Shown piece after piece: positions 24,761 to 36,834 of a DNA stretch of 64,000 nt. Source of the DNA: Liriodendron chinense (Eukaryota > Streptophyta > Magnoliopsida > Magnoliales > Magnoliaceae). How positions within the stretch are numbered: position 1 is the stretch's first letter; each line of letters begins with the position of its first letter. A program made the position numbers and the translations under genes. Below the pieces are notes generated by a model. That model had not been told where the DNA came from and ran no database searches. It saw only the letters and a program-made list of their open reading frames with translations. The DNA lies in NCBI GenBank assembly GCA_003013855.2, contig ML058387.1:2418001-2482000 (forward strand), written 5' to 3'.

Positions 24761-25955
24761 TGTTAATGTTAGTTGTGAATAAGTAGTGAGATTGTGATGC
24801 TTTCTAGTTGACAAATGTTGGAACTAAGTTCACTCAAAATGGAAGGGCGTCCAAACAGTTAATATCATATGATTGAGGTGGGGTCATAGTTCTAAAACTT
24901 ACTAATGCAAGGGTATTTTCACACCGGACTCAAGTGGAGTTGCCTGTGTGAAGTAGGGGCACACTTGGAGTGGGTGGCCTATGTGAGGCGGGTAACTTAT
25001 GTGAGGCAAGACCATGTGAAGTGGGGCCCATGAAGGAGGGTTCGACACAAGGTAGGACCATGTGAAAAGTGGAACCTATGTGAAGTAGGGCCTGACTTGG
25101 GCTATGAGATAAAGCAATTAATTCGACACGCTCTATCAGCTTACTCGACTCGAAACTTGGCCAAAGTCAATTTGTCTCAATGAGATTTTGAGCTGAATCC
25201 TTAAGAAAACACTAACTTGCATAAACTAGCAATGACTCCCAGCTAATTAAGATGAGGAAGTGAGGGGACAATGGGTCCTACCTTTTATATTTTTAGAGGT
25301 AGTATGATCAAGTGATGTTAGTTGTGGATAAGTAGTAAGATTGTGATGTTTTCTTATTGACAAATGTTGGAACTCTGTTTAGTCAAAATGCAATATGGAA
25401 GCACGTCCAAATGGTTACGGGCATGATTGAGATGGGCCATAGTTTTGGGCCATAGTTCTAAAACTTACTCGACTGGAAACTTGGCTGAGTTGACTCAATG
25501 AGATTTCAACCTGAATCCTTGGGAACAAACTAACCTGCAGAAACTATTAACGACTCACAGCAAATTAAGATGAGGAACTGAGGGGACAATGGGTCCTACC
25601 TTTTATATTTTCAGAGGTAGTATGATAAAGTGATTTTTTTTTTCAAATGCTGTTAGTGGCAAAGAAGTAGTGAGATTGTGATGTTTTCTTATTGACAAAT
25701 GTTGGAACTATGTTTAGTCAAAATGCAATCTGGAAGCGCGTCCAAACGGTTATTTCCATGATTGAGATGGGCCACAGTTCTAAAACTTACTCGACTCAAA
25801 ACTCTGAGTCAACTTGCCTCAATGAGATTTCGAGCCGAATCCTTAGGAAAAAACTAACTCGCAGAAACTAGTAATGACGCACAGACAATCAAGATGAGGA
25901 AATGAGGGACAATGGGTCTTACCTTCTTTTACATTTTTAGAGGTAGTATGATCAA
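24761..25955. repeat. Three tandem copies of the tetraspanin 3' flank
   Basis: Copies start at about 24761, 25312 and 25647. Each has the same order of words: 'gtagtgagattgtgatg', 'gacaaatgttggaact', 'gcgtccaaacggtta', 'ttctaaaacttactcgact', 'caatgagattt', 'gacaatgggtcctacctt' and 'agaggtagtatgat'. Copy 1 begins only ~110 bases after the tetraspanin stop, so it probably includes 3' UTR sequence. It is interrupted at about 24907-25125 by a unit rich in 'tgtgaagtagggc' words. Confidence 0.7.
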
Positions 25956-27371
25956 ATGGGCCCACTTTTTCTCATCAACCAAATATCATTGGGGATCAGA
26001 GAACTAAATCATTTCTCGTAATCTAATATCCATGCTTTCTCACTCTTAGAGAGACCAGTGGTCCACATTCAGTGCACATCCGTGGCCGGCACAATGACTC
26101 GACTGGTCTGATTTATTATATTAGCCCACATTCAGGACCTCCAATGGCATAAGCCGAACAACACGCAAGGTATCTATTTATCAAAGTCTACACTCTCATG
26201 TAGAAGCGGGGTCAATATGAAGAAAAACCAAGTGCCAACAAGGCTCTAGGTGGACCTCCCATCGTACTAATGACTTGAGCCATTCATCAGGTAATCCAGA
26301 ATACTGAGTGGCATCCACCACTCAAGTGCAATTCCACAAATGGCAAGGGCGGAAGCTATCAATATAATCCACAAACCACTTGATTCAATAGAGATCGAGC
26401 ACCCATAAGCTCGATAGGGAAAGCACAAATATGCTCTACTATGAGAAGAATAAACAAAGAAATTCGATAGATGAGTCAATGTATAGATTACCGAGACAGA
26501 GAGAATGAAAAAGGCGATTGATGATTCACAAAACATAGTCGTAGACAACAGAACAAGAAGCTCAAATTGCAACCACCTAGAGCATGTTATCTCCTTCGGT
26601 TCAATTCCATATTGAAATCACATAACAGTTGGGTTGCATTTGGATGAACAATTGATTTAGATAGTGAATTCACATAACTATATTTGCTCAAACATAAAAG
26701 CCGGAGAGTTCATTTTGTACATAGAACACCAAGCAGTTGCTTTCCTTTGAATGCTTGATCATATGGTATCGTTCGCACCACAATGCAATAGGAGATCAAT
26801 CCAAAATGAGACGGCAGAGCAGCCGCATGAGATTCCAACACTGATTGAGCAGAGAATCCATACCTTTCCTGTTTCCAGCTTTAGAAACTCTGGCGGTAGA
26901 TGGCAGCTCCTGGTTCCTGGCATTGCCAAAAATACAATTTTAGAAAGAGGAATATGATCATCATCCCTTAAAAGAGGAAATATAAACGTCGGGCCTGAAA
27001 AACTGCACGTGGGGCCCATCTTTGGTGATCGAAAATTTTTAAATGGGCCCATGGTAGATGGGGTTGCCCCAAGAACTCTTCCCCCATTGGATGAACCTAA
27101 CTGTTCAGTAGGGCTCCTGTGGTTGTACATTGTCCATTTTCAAGTGGCAGATAGGATCGTCAGATCGTGAGGGGAAGATAAGCATGCATGGCCATCCCAT
27201 TATGGGGTCCACCAGATCAACATCTCAGATAAGAAAGGTGGACCCTACTCATGTAATTGCCGTGTTAAACAAAAAACACTATCCATTCGAACTAACCGTC
27301 ATATAATAAATGTTTTCTTCACCTTCATGGGGACAATTCCCAAGGCAGCAGATACAAATACTCCCATAAGC
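25956..27371. other. Intergenic DNA between convergent genes
   Basis: The tetraspanin (+) and E3 ligase (-) genes converge here. No exon recognised. About 27130-27371 is probably the 3' UTR of the E3 gene. Fragments of the foldback family occur near 27010-27070. Confidence 0.4.
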
Positions 27372-29212
27372 TCATGCAATGGCATCGGAGACCGTGATAA
27401 GTGGCCGAGCAACCACAAAGGGGGCCGAAAGATGAGAACAGCTTGCACCTGCCCCATCATCAGAACAATCTGAACTTCCACCGGATTGATCTGAGAGAGA
27501 GTGAACACTGCTAGAAGAAGAAGACTCATTGCCAGCAGCCTCCATCACTACATCTTCATCAGAGACAAACCCAGATTCCAAACTTGGATTCTCCTCTAAG
27601 ATACGGGCTGCAAGCTGATCCCCAAGAATCATCTTCGGTTGTAGAAGAACAACTTCCCAAACACCCTTCTTCTGATCGCGCTCCACTGGGTTCCGGACCC
27701 ATAAAGGCCCCAGTAGCTCCCGCTTCATCCATTGCATGATCGGTCCGGTTGTTGTTCTCATGGGTTAACTGCAACAACTCTGATCGTCGAATGTTACGCT
27801 CTGCCATTCTTGCAACTGCAACCGCAAGTCCTCCAGTCACCAATTCTGCAGAAGAAGCTTCTCCTTGATCAATGGATGCTGAAGATGGCCCACATTGATT
27901 TGATCCATGGGCTGAACTTACGGGTTCAGCTGTGCCACTTGGTCCACAAGACGATTCCAAATCCTAAAAATCAGAAATATGATCCACTCTGAAGTGTTGT
28001 GCTATTATCTGATTGCCATATTCTATGTGAAAACCAAAGAACACAAGTAAAACGAACCTGAATGGATCGCCAAATGGCTTCCGTAATCATGACGTCCTCG
28101 AGATCTAGATCCAATTCTTCATGCCTGTCAAAAGAAATACAACAATCATAACCGTCAACTTACGATCTCCAAATCAAGGTCTGAGCATCGTCCAAAACCA
28201 ATGCATATCAGTTTTGGAGCCCGATGATACGGATGATTAGCACCAATAACTTTCCTCCGGATTCACCTCTTAGAATTGCATATTTGAGGGAGATATAAGT
28301 ACTTACAAATGTTTATTAGCATATTTGGTTGCATTTTGTGGGACGTGACTTTCCTTTGGCCCCCACCAACTTTTTAGTACCTAAGGCAGAAGCTGTGGGC
28401 CCACTATAATGTCATCGTGACATCTACTCTGTCCATCAGTTTCGCCAGCTTATGTTAGGACATGAGTCCAAAAATAAGGCATCCAAAACTCAAATGGGGC
28501 ACACCATAGGAAATAGTGGGTATGGAAGTTCCCAACAATGAAACCTTCCCAGGGCCCACCGTGATGCCTATATGCCATTCAAACCATTCATAAGGTAATT
28601 GCCACTGGGATGAACTGAAAATACAAATATTAGCTTGATCCAAAACTTTTGTGGCCCCACGAAGGTTTCAATGGTAGGCATTCAATCCCACTGTTTCCTA
28701 TGGAGTGCCCCACTGGAGTTTTTGGATCTGCCTCATTTTTACAATCATGTCCTAACATGAGCTGGTGAAACTGATGGACAGAGTGAACGTCACAAGGACA
28801 TCCCAGTGGGCCCCACATAGTTTCCACCTATAGGAACTTCGAGGTGGGGGGCACAGGAAATTCATGTCCTATTTTGTGGTGTTTTCGGACTATTTTTGTG
28901 CAAAATTTACGGGCATGGACGATACAATATGCGATATGCCGGTTTTAACCTTGCTCCAAATTGACAGTTAAGAAATACAAAAGCAAGTCCATATTTAACT
29001 GAATAAAGGCCTGAAGCTGGTAGCTTGGACCTTTAAATCCAGAAGATTTTTGGGCATGGCCCACCCACTGCAGGGCCCAATGTACCACTGTCTGGATCAG
29101 TGAACTGTGGGACCAAATACTAACTGAAAAACCCGAGTATAATGTGCATATTCCGCTACAATCCATGTATACTTTCCTCGGTGAAAACTAACCATTGAAA
29201 TATCAATTGCAT

Positions 29213-29299
<87 letters not shown>

Positions 29300-32200
29300 C
29301 TGGAGTCGAACCCGAGACCTCCATGTTGAAACACAAGCTGTCTGCCCATTAAGCTACAGGTTCAGACCCAAATTGCATATTATTGTCATGATAGAGGAAA
29401 ATGCATTACGGTTCTTGCGAGTTAAGGTAACAATGCAACCTAGGTATAAGATTTCTTTTGTAAAAGAGAAGATTGAGAATTTACAAAAACCTTCCATTGC
29501 TATCATTTAAAACTGGAGATCGAGCCACCACCGTCCTTTCCCCCGCTAAAGATATCTCCGAGTCTCTAATGTACCCAGCATCACCTGCTCAATCCAACAG
29601 ACCAAGATTAAATGAAAAGGATGATGTATGCATACATGGAAACACACATGATATTAACAGTAGTAAATCATTTGAAATCTGATTCAAACAAACAACAAGA
29701 TGTAACTCAAACTCGGAATAATCACCGCTCCAACTAGAGATTGGCCTGATGCGTGACACTACGGATTGAGCTTCCACATCAGAAGAAATATGGTCGGCTA
29801 GTGTGACCCGATCCACGTCTTGAGATTGCATCCCTTTTTTTTGCCTCGATGACCTTTTGCTCTTCCTAAACCACCAAAGAAAACCAACAACATAAGGCTT
29901 CTAGCAACCCAGCTTGGGAATACCGCTTGTAGACATCCGACCTCACACACACGTAGATGACGAGATACATATCCGTAGCTGGAAAACAAAATACCCATCA
30001 GAGATAAAGACCCATACAGCTTGTTCTAGGCTCTTCTCTTCCTGTGTCTTCGCACCACGGTACTCAACAGCATAGCTAGAATATTTACAAAATGGGCACC
30101 TTCAAAGAGCTAAGAAATTCAATATAACGAAACCTTAACATGGATGGATGAGATTAAAAAGACTAAATTCAACAATCATTCTCCTAAAATACCTAAGGAA
30201 GATGCAATAAACATAGCTCAGCCCTTCTTTTTTCTTCGAGAAATCTTTCAACTTAGATATTTCTTATCCTTTACTAATCATTGCAAAACTCCATAAAAAA
30301 TAAAAGAAAAGAGAATGAAAATCAAAGACTGGCTTCATTCCTCACATATGATTCATAGCCACCAACATGGTATCAAAGTCATCACGTACACACGAAATTG
30401 ACACTTTTTGGCTTGGAAATTCGAAAGTAAAAGGAAATGAAAGAAACACAAATTCAAAAGCAGTGGGTGTAAATAAAGGCTCGCAAGACTTAAAAAAATA
30501 GATTTAGCACCCAAAAAAAAAAAAAAATTGAAAATCCTGGAAAATCTCGAATGTTACATTTTTCATAATTGAAATCATCTACTTCGAAGAACACAATCTT
30601 CAATATAAAAGAAACGTGTTTCTTACACTCATTCATTAATTTCATTTATTTACTAAAAATGTGTATTTTCTCTTTCTTACCATTTAGTGGCATTTTGTGG
30701 TATGTATGATGTCCAGCCCATGCATTAGGTGCGCCCAATTGGGGGCCCAAAAAAATCTGATCCAATCATCAAGTGGGCCACGCCACGGCAATAATGGCAC
30801 TATGGCAGGGATGTGACACCCAATGTAGAAAAGTTCCAACTTCAGTATGGACCCACAGAGGTGGGTGTATGTCATCCAACTTATTCATCAGGTGTCTCAC
30901 CAAGATGAATTGATGCTAAACAAATCAGTGAAATCCAACCATCAAGTGAGCCCACCACTTGAATTTTTGCATTTTTTTAATTGTTTTTGACGGTGTGGAG
31001 ACGACCATGGTGTGTGTGTGTGTGTGTGTGAACCATCCAACCCAGGCATCAAGTGAGCCCCACCATGGTGTGTGTATACCATCATCCTAGGATGCCCCAA
31101 AAATTCAGCCAACTATCCTGCGGGTTCCACCATTTGAATTTGTAGGATGTTGGGCATTTTTCATTGTTTTCCATGGTGCGGCCCACTTGATGGTTGGATC
31201 AACCTGATTTTCGGGGCATCCCTTCTTCATGGTGGGAAGCATCTGTTGGACGGGTTGATATCTTGCAAATCCCACTTGGGGCCCATTTTCAACTCTGCAC
31301 CATAACCGTGGTGAAAACTTTTCGACATTTAAGGGTCATTTAGATGCTAGTAAAATCCTTTAGTTGTAAAAGGCTTACAGGTAAAGACGATACAGGGACA
31401 GCTGCAAAGAGAAACCTGGTAATTTTGCATGGTTCATATTACAAGTAGGGCTGTAAATGGTCGGGTTCGGGGCGGGTTTAGCCAAAACCAGACCCGCCCA
31501 TTTACTAAATGGGTTTGGGTCCAAATTTTAGACCCAGACCCTTTTACTAAATGGGCGGGTCCGAGTCAACCCATCAGACCCATTTATAAATGGATCCGGG
31601 TCCGGTAGAGGGAGATCCACCCATTTATAAATGGGTTGGGTCCAGTGTTTTAAATAGCTATGCTATGTAGCGTGTAGCTTACGCTACGTAGTGTAGCTTA
31701 GCCTAAACGCTACGTAGCTCATGAAAATAGCTTAAGTTACAGTGTAGCCTACGCTACATGATTAATTTGGATACGCTACACACTTCATAGACTACGCTAC
31801 ACGCTACATAGCTCACATTACAAGTCATTTTTCACGATAACATTAAGATCAATCATTAAAAATGATTTGTTACATAATTCTATTTCAATGAAAATTCGTT
31901 AGGCCTTTCGATGCTTATAGTAAAATAATATAAGAAATAGTTTTAAATCAGGTTTTGTTGCTCTTTCTTCATTTTTATACTTAATCATTACCCTTGCTAT
32001 TACTTTAGGTTGCATTTGTTGCACCAAATATCATGAAGTTTTGTTAAATTTTATTATTAATCATCTAATTTGGTGCAACCAAGTGCAACCTTGATTAAAA
32101 ATCTAAGTGTTGTGTAGCTTACACCACACGCTATGTAGCTTACACCTCACGCTTCAGAGAGGTGAAGGGTACGCTACACACTATTCATTATTTAAAACAC

Positions 32201-33728
32201 TAGTCGGGTCTAATGGGTCCGGGTCTGGATCAAGTATGCAAGCATTTTTACAAGGCTTAAAACCAGGTCTTGACGGGTCTGGGCTGGACAGGTCCCTTGA
32301 AACATAGACCAAACCCGCCCACTTACTAAATGGGTTTGGGTCGGGTCGGGTCGGGTCGGGTCGGATTGGGTCGGGCCTAATATAAAGGAAACCAGACCCA
32401 AACCTGTTTAGCAACTGGGTCTGTTCTTGGACCCAGACCCGTACCATTTAACAAATGGATCGGGTCTAGGTCGGGTCAAAATGGGTTGGGTCCAGGTACC
32501 CCATCGGGTCCGCTGACCCATTTACAGCCCTAATTACAGGCTACCACTTAGATTTTCTTAAATTAGACTCTCTCTGGCAAGGTCACCACGATGTCCATCT
32601 ACCATGCACTCTGTCTATCAGCTTTGTCAGATCATTTTAGGACGTGAGCCCAAAAATGACACTGATCCAAACCCAAATGGGCCGCACCACAAGCAACTGT
32701 GGGGATTGAACACCCACCATTGAAATCCTATTAGGGCCCACAGAAGTCTTGGAGCAGGTTGATATTTGCGTTTTCCCTTAGCTTTCTTTGAGATGGGCTC
32801 AACTCAATAATCCATCTTAAATATCTTAAATGAAGCCCTTATAAGTTATTTGAAGATTTATAGGGATCTACGGCTCGAAGCTCTGTTTGTTGTGAATACC
32901 ACATTACCAGGTTGTAAACACCTTACAGGTTATGAAAACACAAACAAGTATTTACCGGTAAATACTTTACAGCTTAAAGCCAAACAGGTGGTGAGAAGAG
33001 TTTTAGGTGCAAAAGTGTTTACAACTTAAAATTTTACAGGCATCCAAACGACCCCTAATGGTACAAAATAGAAATAATCCTAAAGAAAAATTAAAACAAG
33101 CATAAAAAGTAAAAACCCATAAAAATCCATTTAGTTTGAGAGGATACTGAGTAGGGCGATCAATCGCATCGGAAGGCTTCATCTGTAAAAAACACTCTGC
33201 CACAACAACAACAACAATCCAACCCCAATAAATTCACAGAAATTTTAAAAAAAACAAACAAACCAAAATCCAAAATTACAATCAAATTCACAGCAAAGGC
33301 GAAAAACCCAATTCACAAAACCAACCAAAACCCAAAATTCAAAAGGGAAAAGCTCACCAGTGCAGATTCCTTTCATACAACACCTCGACCGGTTCAAACT
33401 CGGATAGAACTGAAACCCGAAAAAAAATTCAAATCCATCAAAACCCAAAAATAAAAATCAAAATTACAGAAACCCAACAAAAAAAAAAAAACGATTTTTA
33501 AAAGAACTGGTATGGAATTACGAAGAAGCAGATGGGGCATTCTTCAAGATCGGGGTTGGAGTCTTCGACGCCATCGAAGCAAGGCGCGAGCTTCTGAGAG
33601 AGGATGAGCTTCCGTAGCTTCTTGTAGTCGACGTTCGACGGCTGGCGGACCAGTCGGTGCGGCTTCGTGAATCGTTCCTCGACGGCGCGACTCGTCCGAT
33701 TCCTAACCATTGAAATCCGATTCCCCAT
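27372..33728 (-). CDS. DA2/GW2-like RING-type E3 ubiquitin ligase, eight exons, two apparent frameshifts
   Basis: Exons on the reverse strand: 33728-33522, 33409-33358, 33196-33148, 30099-30018, 29865-29726, 29584-29491, 28124-28058, 27963-27372. The start is the ATG of MGNRIS. The atypical RING of the GW2/DA2/SIP5-like family is complete across exons 1-4: CPIC (64-67), CC (79-80), C85, C88 and CPFC (104-107). The family marks YKKLRKLI, APC, ECPICF, YPSLNRSRCC, ECFLQMK, YAVEYRG and EEQKVIEAK are all present. Exon 7 encodes the conserved LDLEDVMITEAIWRSIQ; exon 8 has GGLAVAVARMAE and a Ser/Asp-rich tail. Such ligases limit organ and seed size by ubiquitinating regulators. Phases fit throughout (426 codons) only if one base is discounted in an A8 run (29835-29842) and one in a G4 run (27620-27623). 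As written, exon 5 stops at 29781-29779. This is either a base-calling error or a decaying gene. Orthology (DA2 versus DA2L) is unresolved. Confidence 0.82.
28386..28825. repeat. Foldback repeat copy in intron 6 of the E3 gene
   Basis: Left end 'gctgtgggcccactataatg', right end 'cagtgggccccacatagttt'. Family centre 'aaatattagcttgatccaaa'. Intron 6 spans 29490-28125. Confidence 0.7.
29216..29295. repeat. (TA)n microsatellite at a SINE tail
   Basis: About 40 TA dinucleotides, directly following the 3' side of the reverse-strand SINE-like segment. Confidence 0.95.
29296..29365 (-). repeat. tRNA-derived SINE head
   Basis: The reverse strand contains TAGCTTAATGGG (29356-29345), matching the Pol III A box, and GGTTCGACTCC (29312-29302), an exact B-box match, about 33 bases apart. 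It is followed by the long (TA)n tract. The pairing of the tRNA acceptor and T arms is not intact, so a SINE is more likely than a tRNA gene. It lies in intron 6 of the E3 ligase gene, on the same strand. Confidence 0.65.
31446..32532. mobile_element. hAT-like non-autonomous element with 8-bp target duplication
   Basis: The ends TAGGGCTGTAAATGG and CCATTTACAGCCCTA are exact inverted repeats. The flanks are ATTACAAG (31438-31445) and ATTACAGG (32533-32540), 7 of 8 identical. The body is made of GGGTCGGGTC/GACCCGACCC-type words and is itself interrupted by the MITE at 31642-32203. Same end type as the element at 10019-10546. Confidence 0.82.
31642..32203. mobile_element. MITE with GTGTTTTAAATAGC ends (copy 1)
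   Basis: About 560 bp. The left end AGTGTTTTAAATAGCTATGC is mirrored by TTATTTAAAACACT. Subterminal zones are packed with TACGCTACGTAG-type palindromic words. The flanks, TTGGGTCC against TCGGGTCT, suggest an 8-bp duplication with two changes. A second copy in opposite orientation is at 56990-57547. Confidence 0.7.
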
Positions 33729-34249
33729 TTCGACTCGATTCTTCTCTGTCTTTCTCCGAATTCTTCTGTTTCTGCCGTTTTCTCTTGCCCTTTGTTTATT
33801 GACATCCGCTTTTTTGTCTTTTTCGTGTTTCCGCGGGTTTCTGAAAGGGGGATAAGAGGAGAGAAGAAATGCCAAGCAAAGGCAGAGAGAAGATTGAAAT
33901 CCGCTGGACTACCAATGTTGTGTAGTCCGCGGGGTTCGTTGAGAAGTGGGCCCGCCTAAGATGATCCAACCCAGACGCGACTTCCCTGTCGTGATGTTCC
34001 CGCCATCCATCAGTTTCTCAAGCTCATGTTAGGACATGAGCCCAAATATGAAACGGATTTAAAACTCAAGTGGGGCATGCCATAGAAATGGTGAGGATTG
34101 AATGACCACCGTTGAAACCTTCTGAGGGGCATTTCCAGTCCTGTGTATTACTTAAGTTTTGAATCTTCCTTTGTGTTTAATTAATGTCCAAACATATGCC
34201 AGCGAAAGGACGCGACTTCGGTGAATTTGGATCCACCAAAGTCCGTGGA

Positions 34250-34870
34250 TCACTGACTGTGGGGCCAACCTTGATTTATATGACTTACATCCATGCCGTC
34301 AATTCGTTTTGACAGCTCATTTTATTGCACAAAACCGAAATTGAAGCAGATCCACATCTCATGTGGATCACACTACAGGAAAAAGTGGTGATTGAATATC
34401 TACCATTAAAAGAATTTTAGGGACCACCGGGATGTTTATTTACCATTGAACCTGCTGATAAGATGAAGAGACCACAAAAATATCAGCTTGATCCAAAACT
34501 TTTGTAGCCCACAAGAAGTTTTTAATGGTCAATCATCATTGTTTCCTGTGGTGTGGTCCACCTTCGACTTGGATCCGCTTCATTTTTGGGTTCATTCTGT
34601 AAAAGTATCTTTAAAAATGTATGGACGGATTGGATATAAGTCACATACATCAAGGTGGGCCTCACAGTCAGGGATCCACGGACCCTGGATCCACATGAAG
34701 TTTTTAATGGTCAATCACCACTGTTTCCTATGGTGTGGCCCATCTGAGATCTTGATCTGCTTTATTTTTGAACTCATTCCTTAAAATGAACTGAAAAAAC
34801 GGATGGACAGCGTGGATATAGAATACATACATCAAGGTGGGCCCCACGATCAGGGCCACACCTAATCCGC
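34250..34870. repeat. Foldback repeat copy plus adjoining half copy
   Basis: The full copy (about 34250-34676) starts 'tgtggggccaaccttgattt' and ends 'atcaaggtgggcctcacagt'. The half copy (34677-34870) repeats the right half of the first, from 'gaagtttttaatggtcaatc' to 'atcaaggtgggccccacgat', giving a tandem right arm. Confidence 0.65.
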
Positions 34871-36834
34871 TCCTCCCTTTAGGCAGCGGTTGCACGTTGG
34901 CCCCCATTCGTTTGTTTTGAGCGGAGCCGACAACCGAATGGTAAGCGGTGTAACAAAATGCTCAATGAGGAGAACTAGGATGTATGTTTGACATATGGTC
35001 CGTCATCTGTCGCACCACTTCATGTTATATCATAAACCCAAAAATCAGGCAGATTCAAAACTGAAGTGGGCCATAAGACCACTTGAACGGTGGGGATGGG
35101 AAGCCCGCTCTTCATAACCCTTTTAGGCCCACCATGATGATTGTTTCTTTGGAATCACCTTATGAACGGCTTGGATGCCACGAGAACATCATGGACGAAC
35201 CAGGAAGGTTTCAATGGTGGGTGTGCTCGTCTTCACGTGAACCGGCGCAGCCGATGATGGAGTGGGCCAGGCCGTTTGGTTGGTTTGGCAATTTTCCATG
35301 ATGGGTAAAAAGAGTGTACATTTGGACCACTGAAGTGAGACGGTAGTCCACCTGCTTGACCACATGGCCAGTGCAAGACCGACTTCAGGAGGGAGGACGT
35401 GGACTTGAATGTGAGCCGTTGATCGTTTCTATGATTTATCTTTCTGTAGATCAAGTGGCTAGGATTGTTTATGGTGAGTCATTCTTTGCCGTGTTGACCT
35501 TTTGATGATGGTACTGCCCCCACCAGGACCTGGCTAGAGACGGACAGTTCTGTCAGAGGCTATGTGGGACCCACCGTGATGTATATGTTTTATCCACGCC
35601 GTCCATCCATCAGTACGAGATCCGAGCTCTTGAGCCCTGAGGTTTGTCTGGCTGTGGCAGCTCACCGAACCCCGCCTAAAGCAGTGGTCATCCAAAAACC
35701 TCCATTTGTGTGATGGGATATCTCAACCATTCATCAGGTGGGTCCCACCGGGGATGGGCCACCAGCATGAAACCAGAATGATATGATCATCTAAGCGGCT
35801 AGGTTCGGGTAGAAACAGTCAGTGGTGCGCCTGATGGCCCAACATGGCTCTGTTCCTCCTAGGAGGCTGTTGTACGTTGGATACCGGGGCAATTCACCTG
35901 CAGACCCAAACGGACCGGAATCCTCTGCAACACCTAAAACACCCTAGTTCTTTGACCCACCGTGTTGTTTACGTGGAATCCACTCCGTCCAAGACGTGTG
36001 CTCCTCATTTGGTAGGTTCCTGGACCAAAAATCAGCCAGATAAACAACTCATGTGGGCCACACCACAAGAAAAATTGTGATTGGATACCAACCGTGGGGG
36101 CACCATGGTGTGTATCTTTCATCAAACCCGTTCATCAGGTTCGGATCGTAAGGATGAAGGGAAGATAGGAAAGTTGGCCTGATTTAAAATTCAAGCGCGC
36201 TACAACACGTACTTAAAGGTTTTAGGCACAATTTTACGTTGGTCACATTGATTTGATCCATATAAAAAATATTTCGGGCTGATTATTTTTACGTACGGTG
36301 AAAATAAGGTTTATCATCTCATGGATGGAGTGGATTTTATATATAAAACATGGTGGGCCCCACACATAGCTAGGGTGTTTTTACACACCGCGTAAAATGG
36401 GGATTGCAGGCTATTTCGGTCCACCCAAATGCACACTCATCAGATGGCCCCCTGCGCAGGAATGGTGCGATGCATCGTGCAACCCTGATCCAAAAGGCCA
36501 TTACACGCGTGAGATGGACAAGATAGTGTCAGCTAACACGTGCCAACATGGCAAGCGTATGCAAGATCCAGGCCACTCATTCAGTAGAACGCACTGTGGG
36601 CACATAGCCGATCCAGTAATGAGGCAGACAAAAAGGTTAGTAGAATGTAACCGTTGATCGTTTCTTACTAGCCGTCCATTTTTATCACCACCTAACGAGT
36701 GAACCAGTAGCCGGTTCCTAGACGGCTGCCATGGACTGGCTCCAGCTGACCCTAACCAGGGTCAAGATTGGCGGATAGAGTGACACGTGGAAGATATTCA
36801 ACGGACGCGGATTGCGTCCTTCCTCAATATGAGG

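Larger units (their letters stand above)
31332..33056. mobile_element. Outer MITE-like element with AGGGTC ends, interrupted
   Basis: Left end AGGGTCATTTAGATGC; the right end reads, in reverse complement, AGGGGTCGTTTGGATGC, and matching continues inward ('tagtaaaat' against 'TGTAAAAT'). The body is split by the hAT-like element at 31446-32532, and a half foldback copy lies at 32578-32800. No coding capacity. The flanking duplication is not clear. Confidence 0.55.
30100..33147 (-). other. Intron 3 of the E3 ligase gene, filled by nested elements
   Basis: 3,048 bp. About 30 kb-31.3 kb holds unrecognised AT-rich DNA, a (TG)n run at 31013-31030, and repeats of the 'gcccaccatggtgtgtgt' type. 31332-33056 holds the transposon nest listed separately. 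Confidence 0.75.

Noticed and set aside
27299..27529. Hydrophobic open frame at the E3 gene end (MSLLLLAVFTLSQ...)
   Set aside because: It is the third frame across the Ser-rich coding tail of the E3 ligase; the coding frame through 27372 fits codon usage and family composition better.
29296..29365. A tRNA gene on the reverse strand
   Set aside because: A and B boxes are good, but the acceptor arm does not pair and a (TA)n tail follows, so a SINE is the better reading.
29798..29998. Possible E3 ligase exon reading SYGYVSRHLRVCEV after a good acceptor
   Set aside because: It superficially resembles the YAVEYRG region, but the true exon with CPFCK...YAVEYRGAKTQEEK was found at 30099-30018 in correct phase.
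36397..36657. Cys/His-containing 86-residue open frame (MGIAGYFGPPKC...)
   Set aside because: No zinc-finger spacing or family motif, no splice partners, and it is surrounded by repeat debris.
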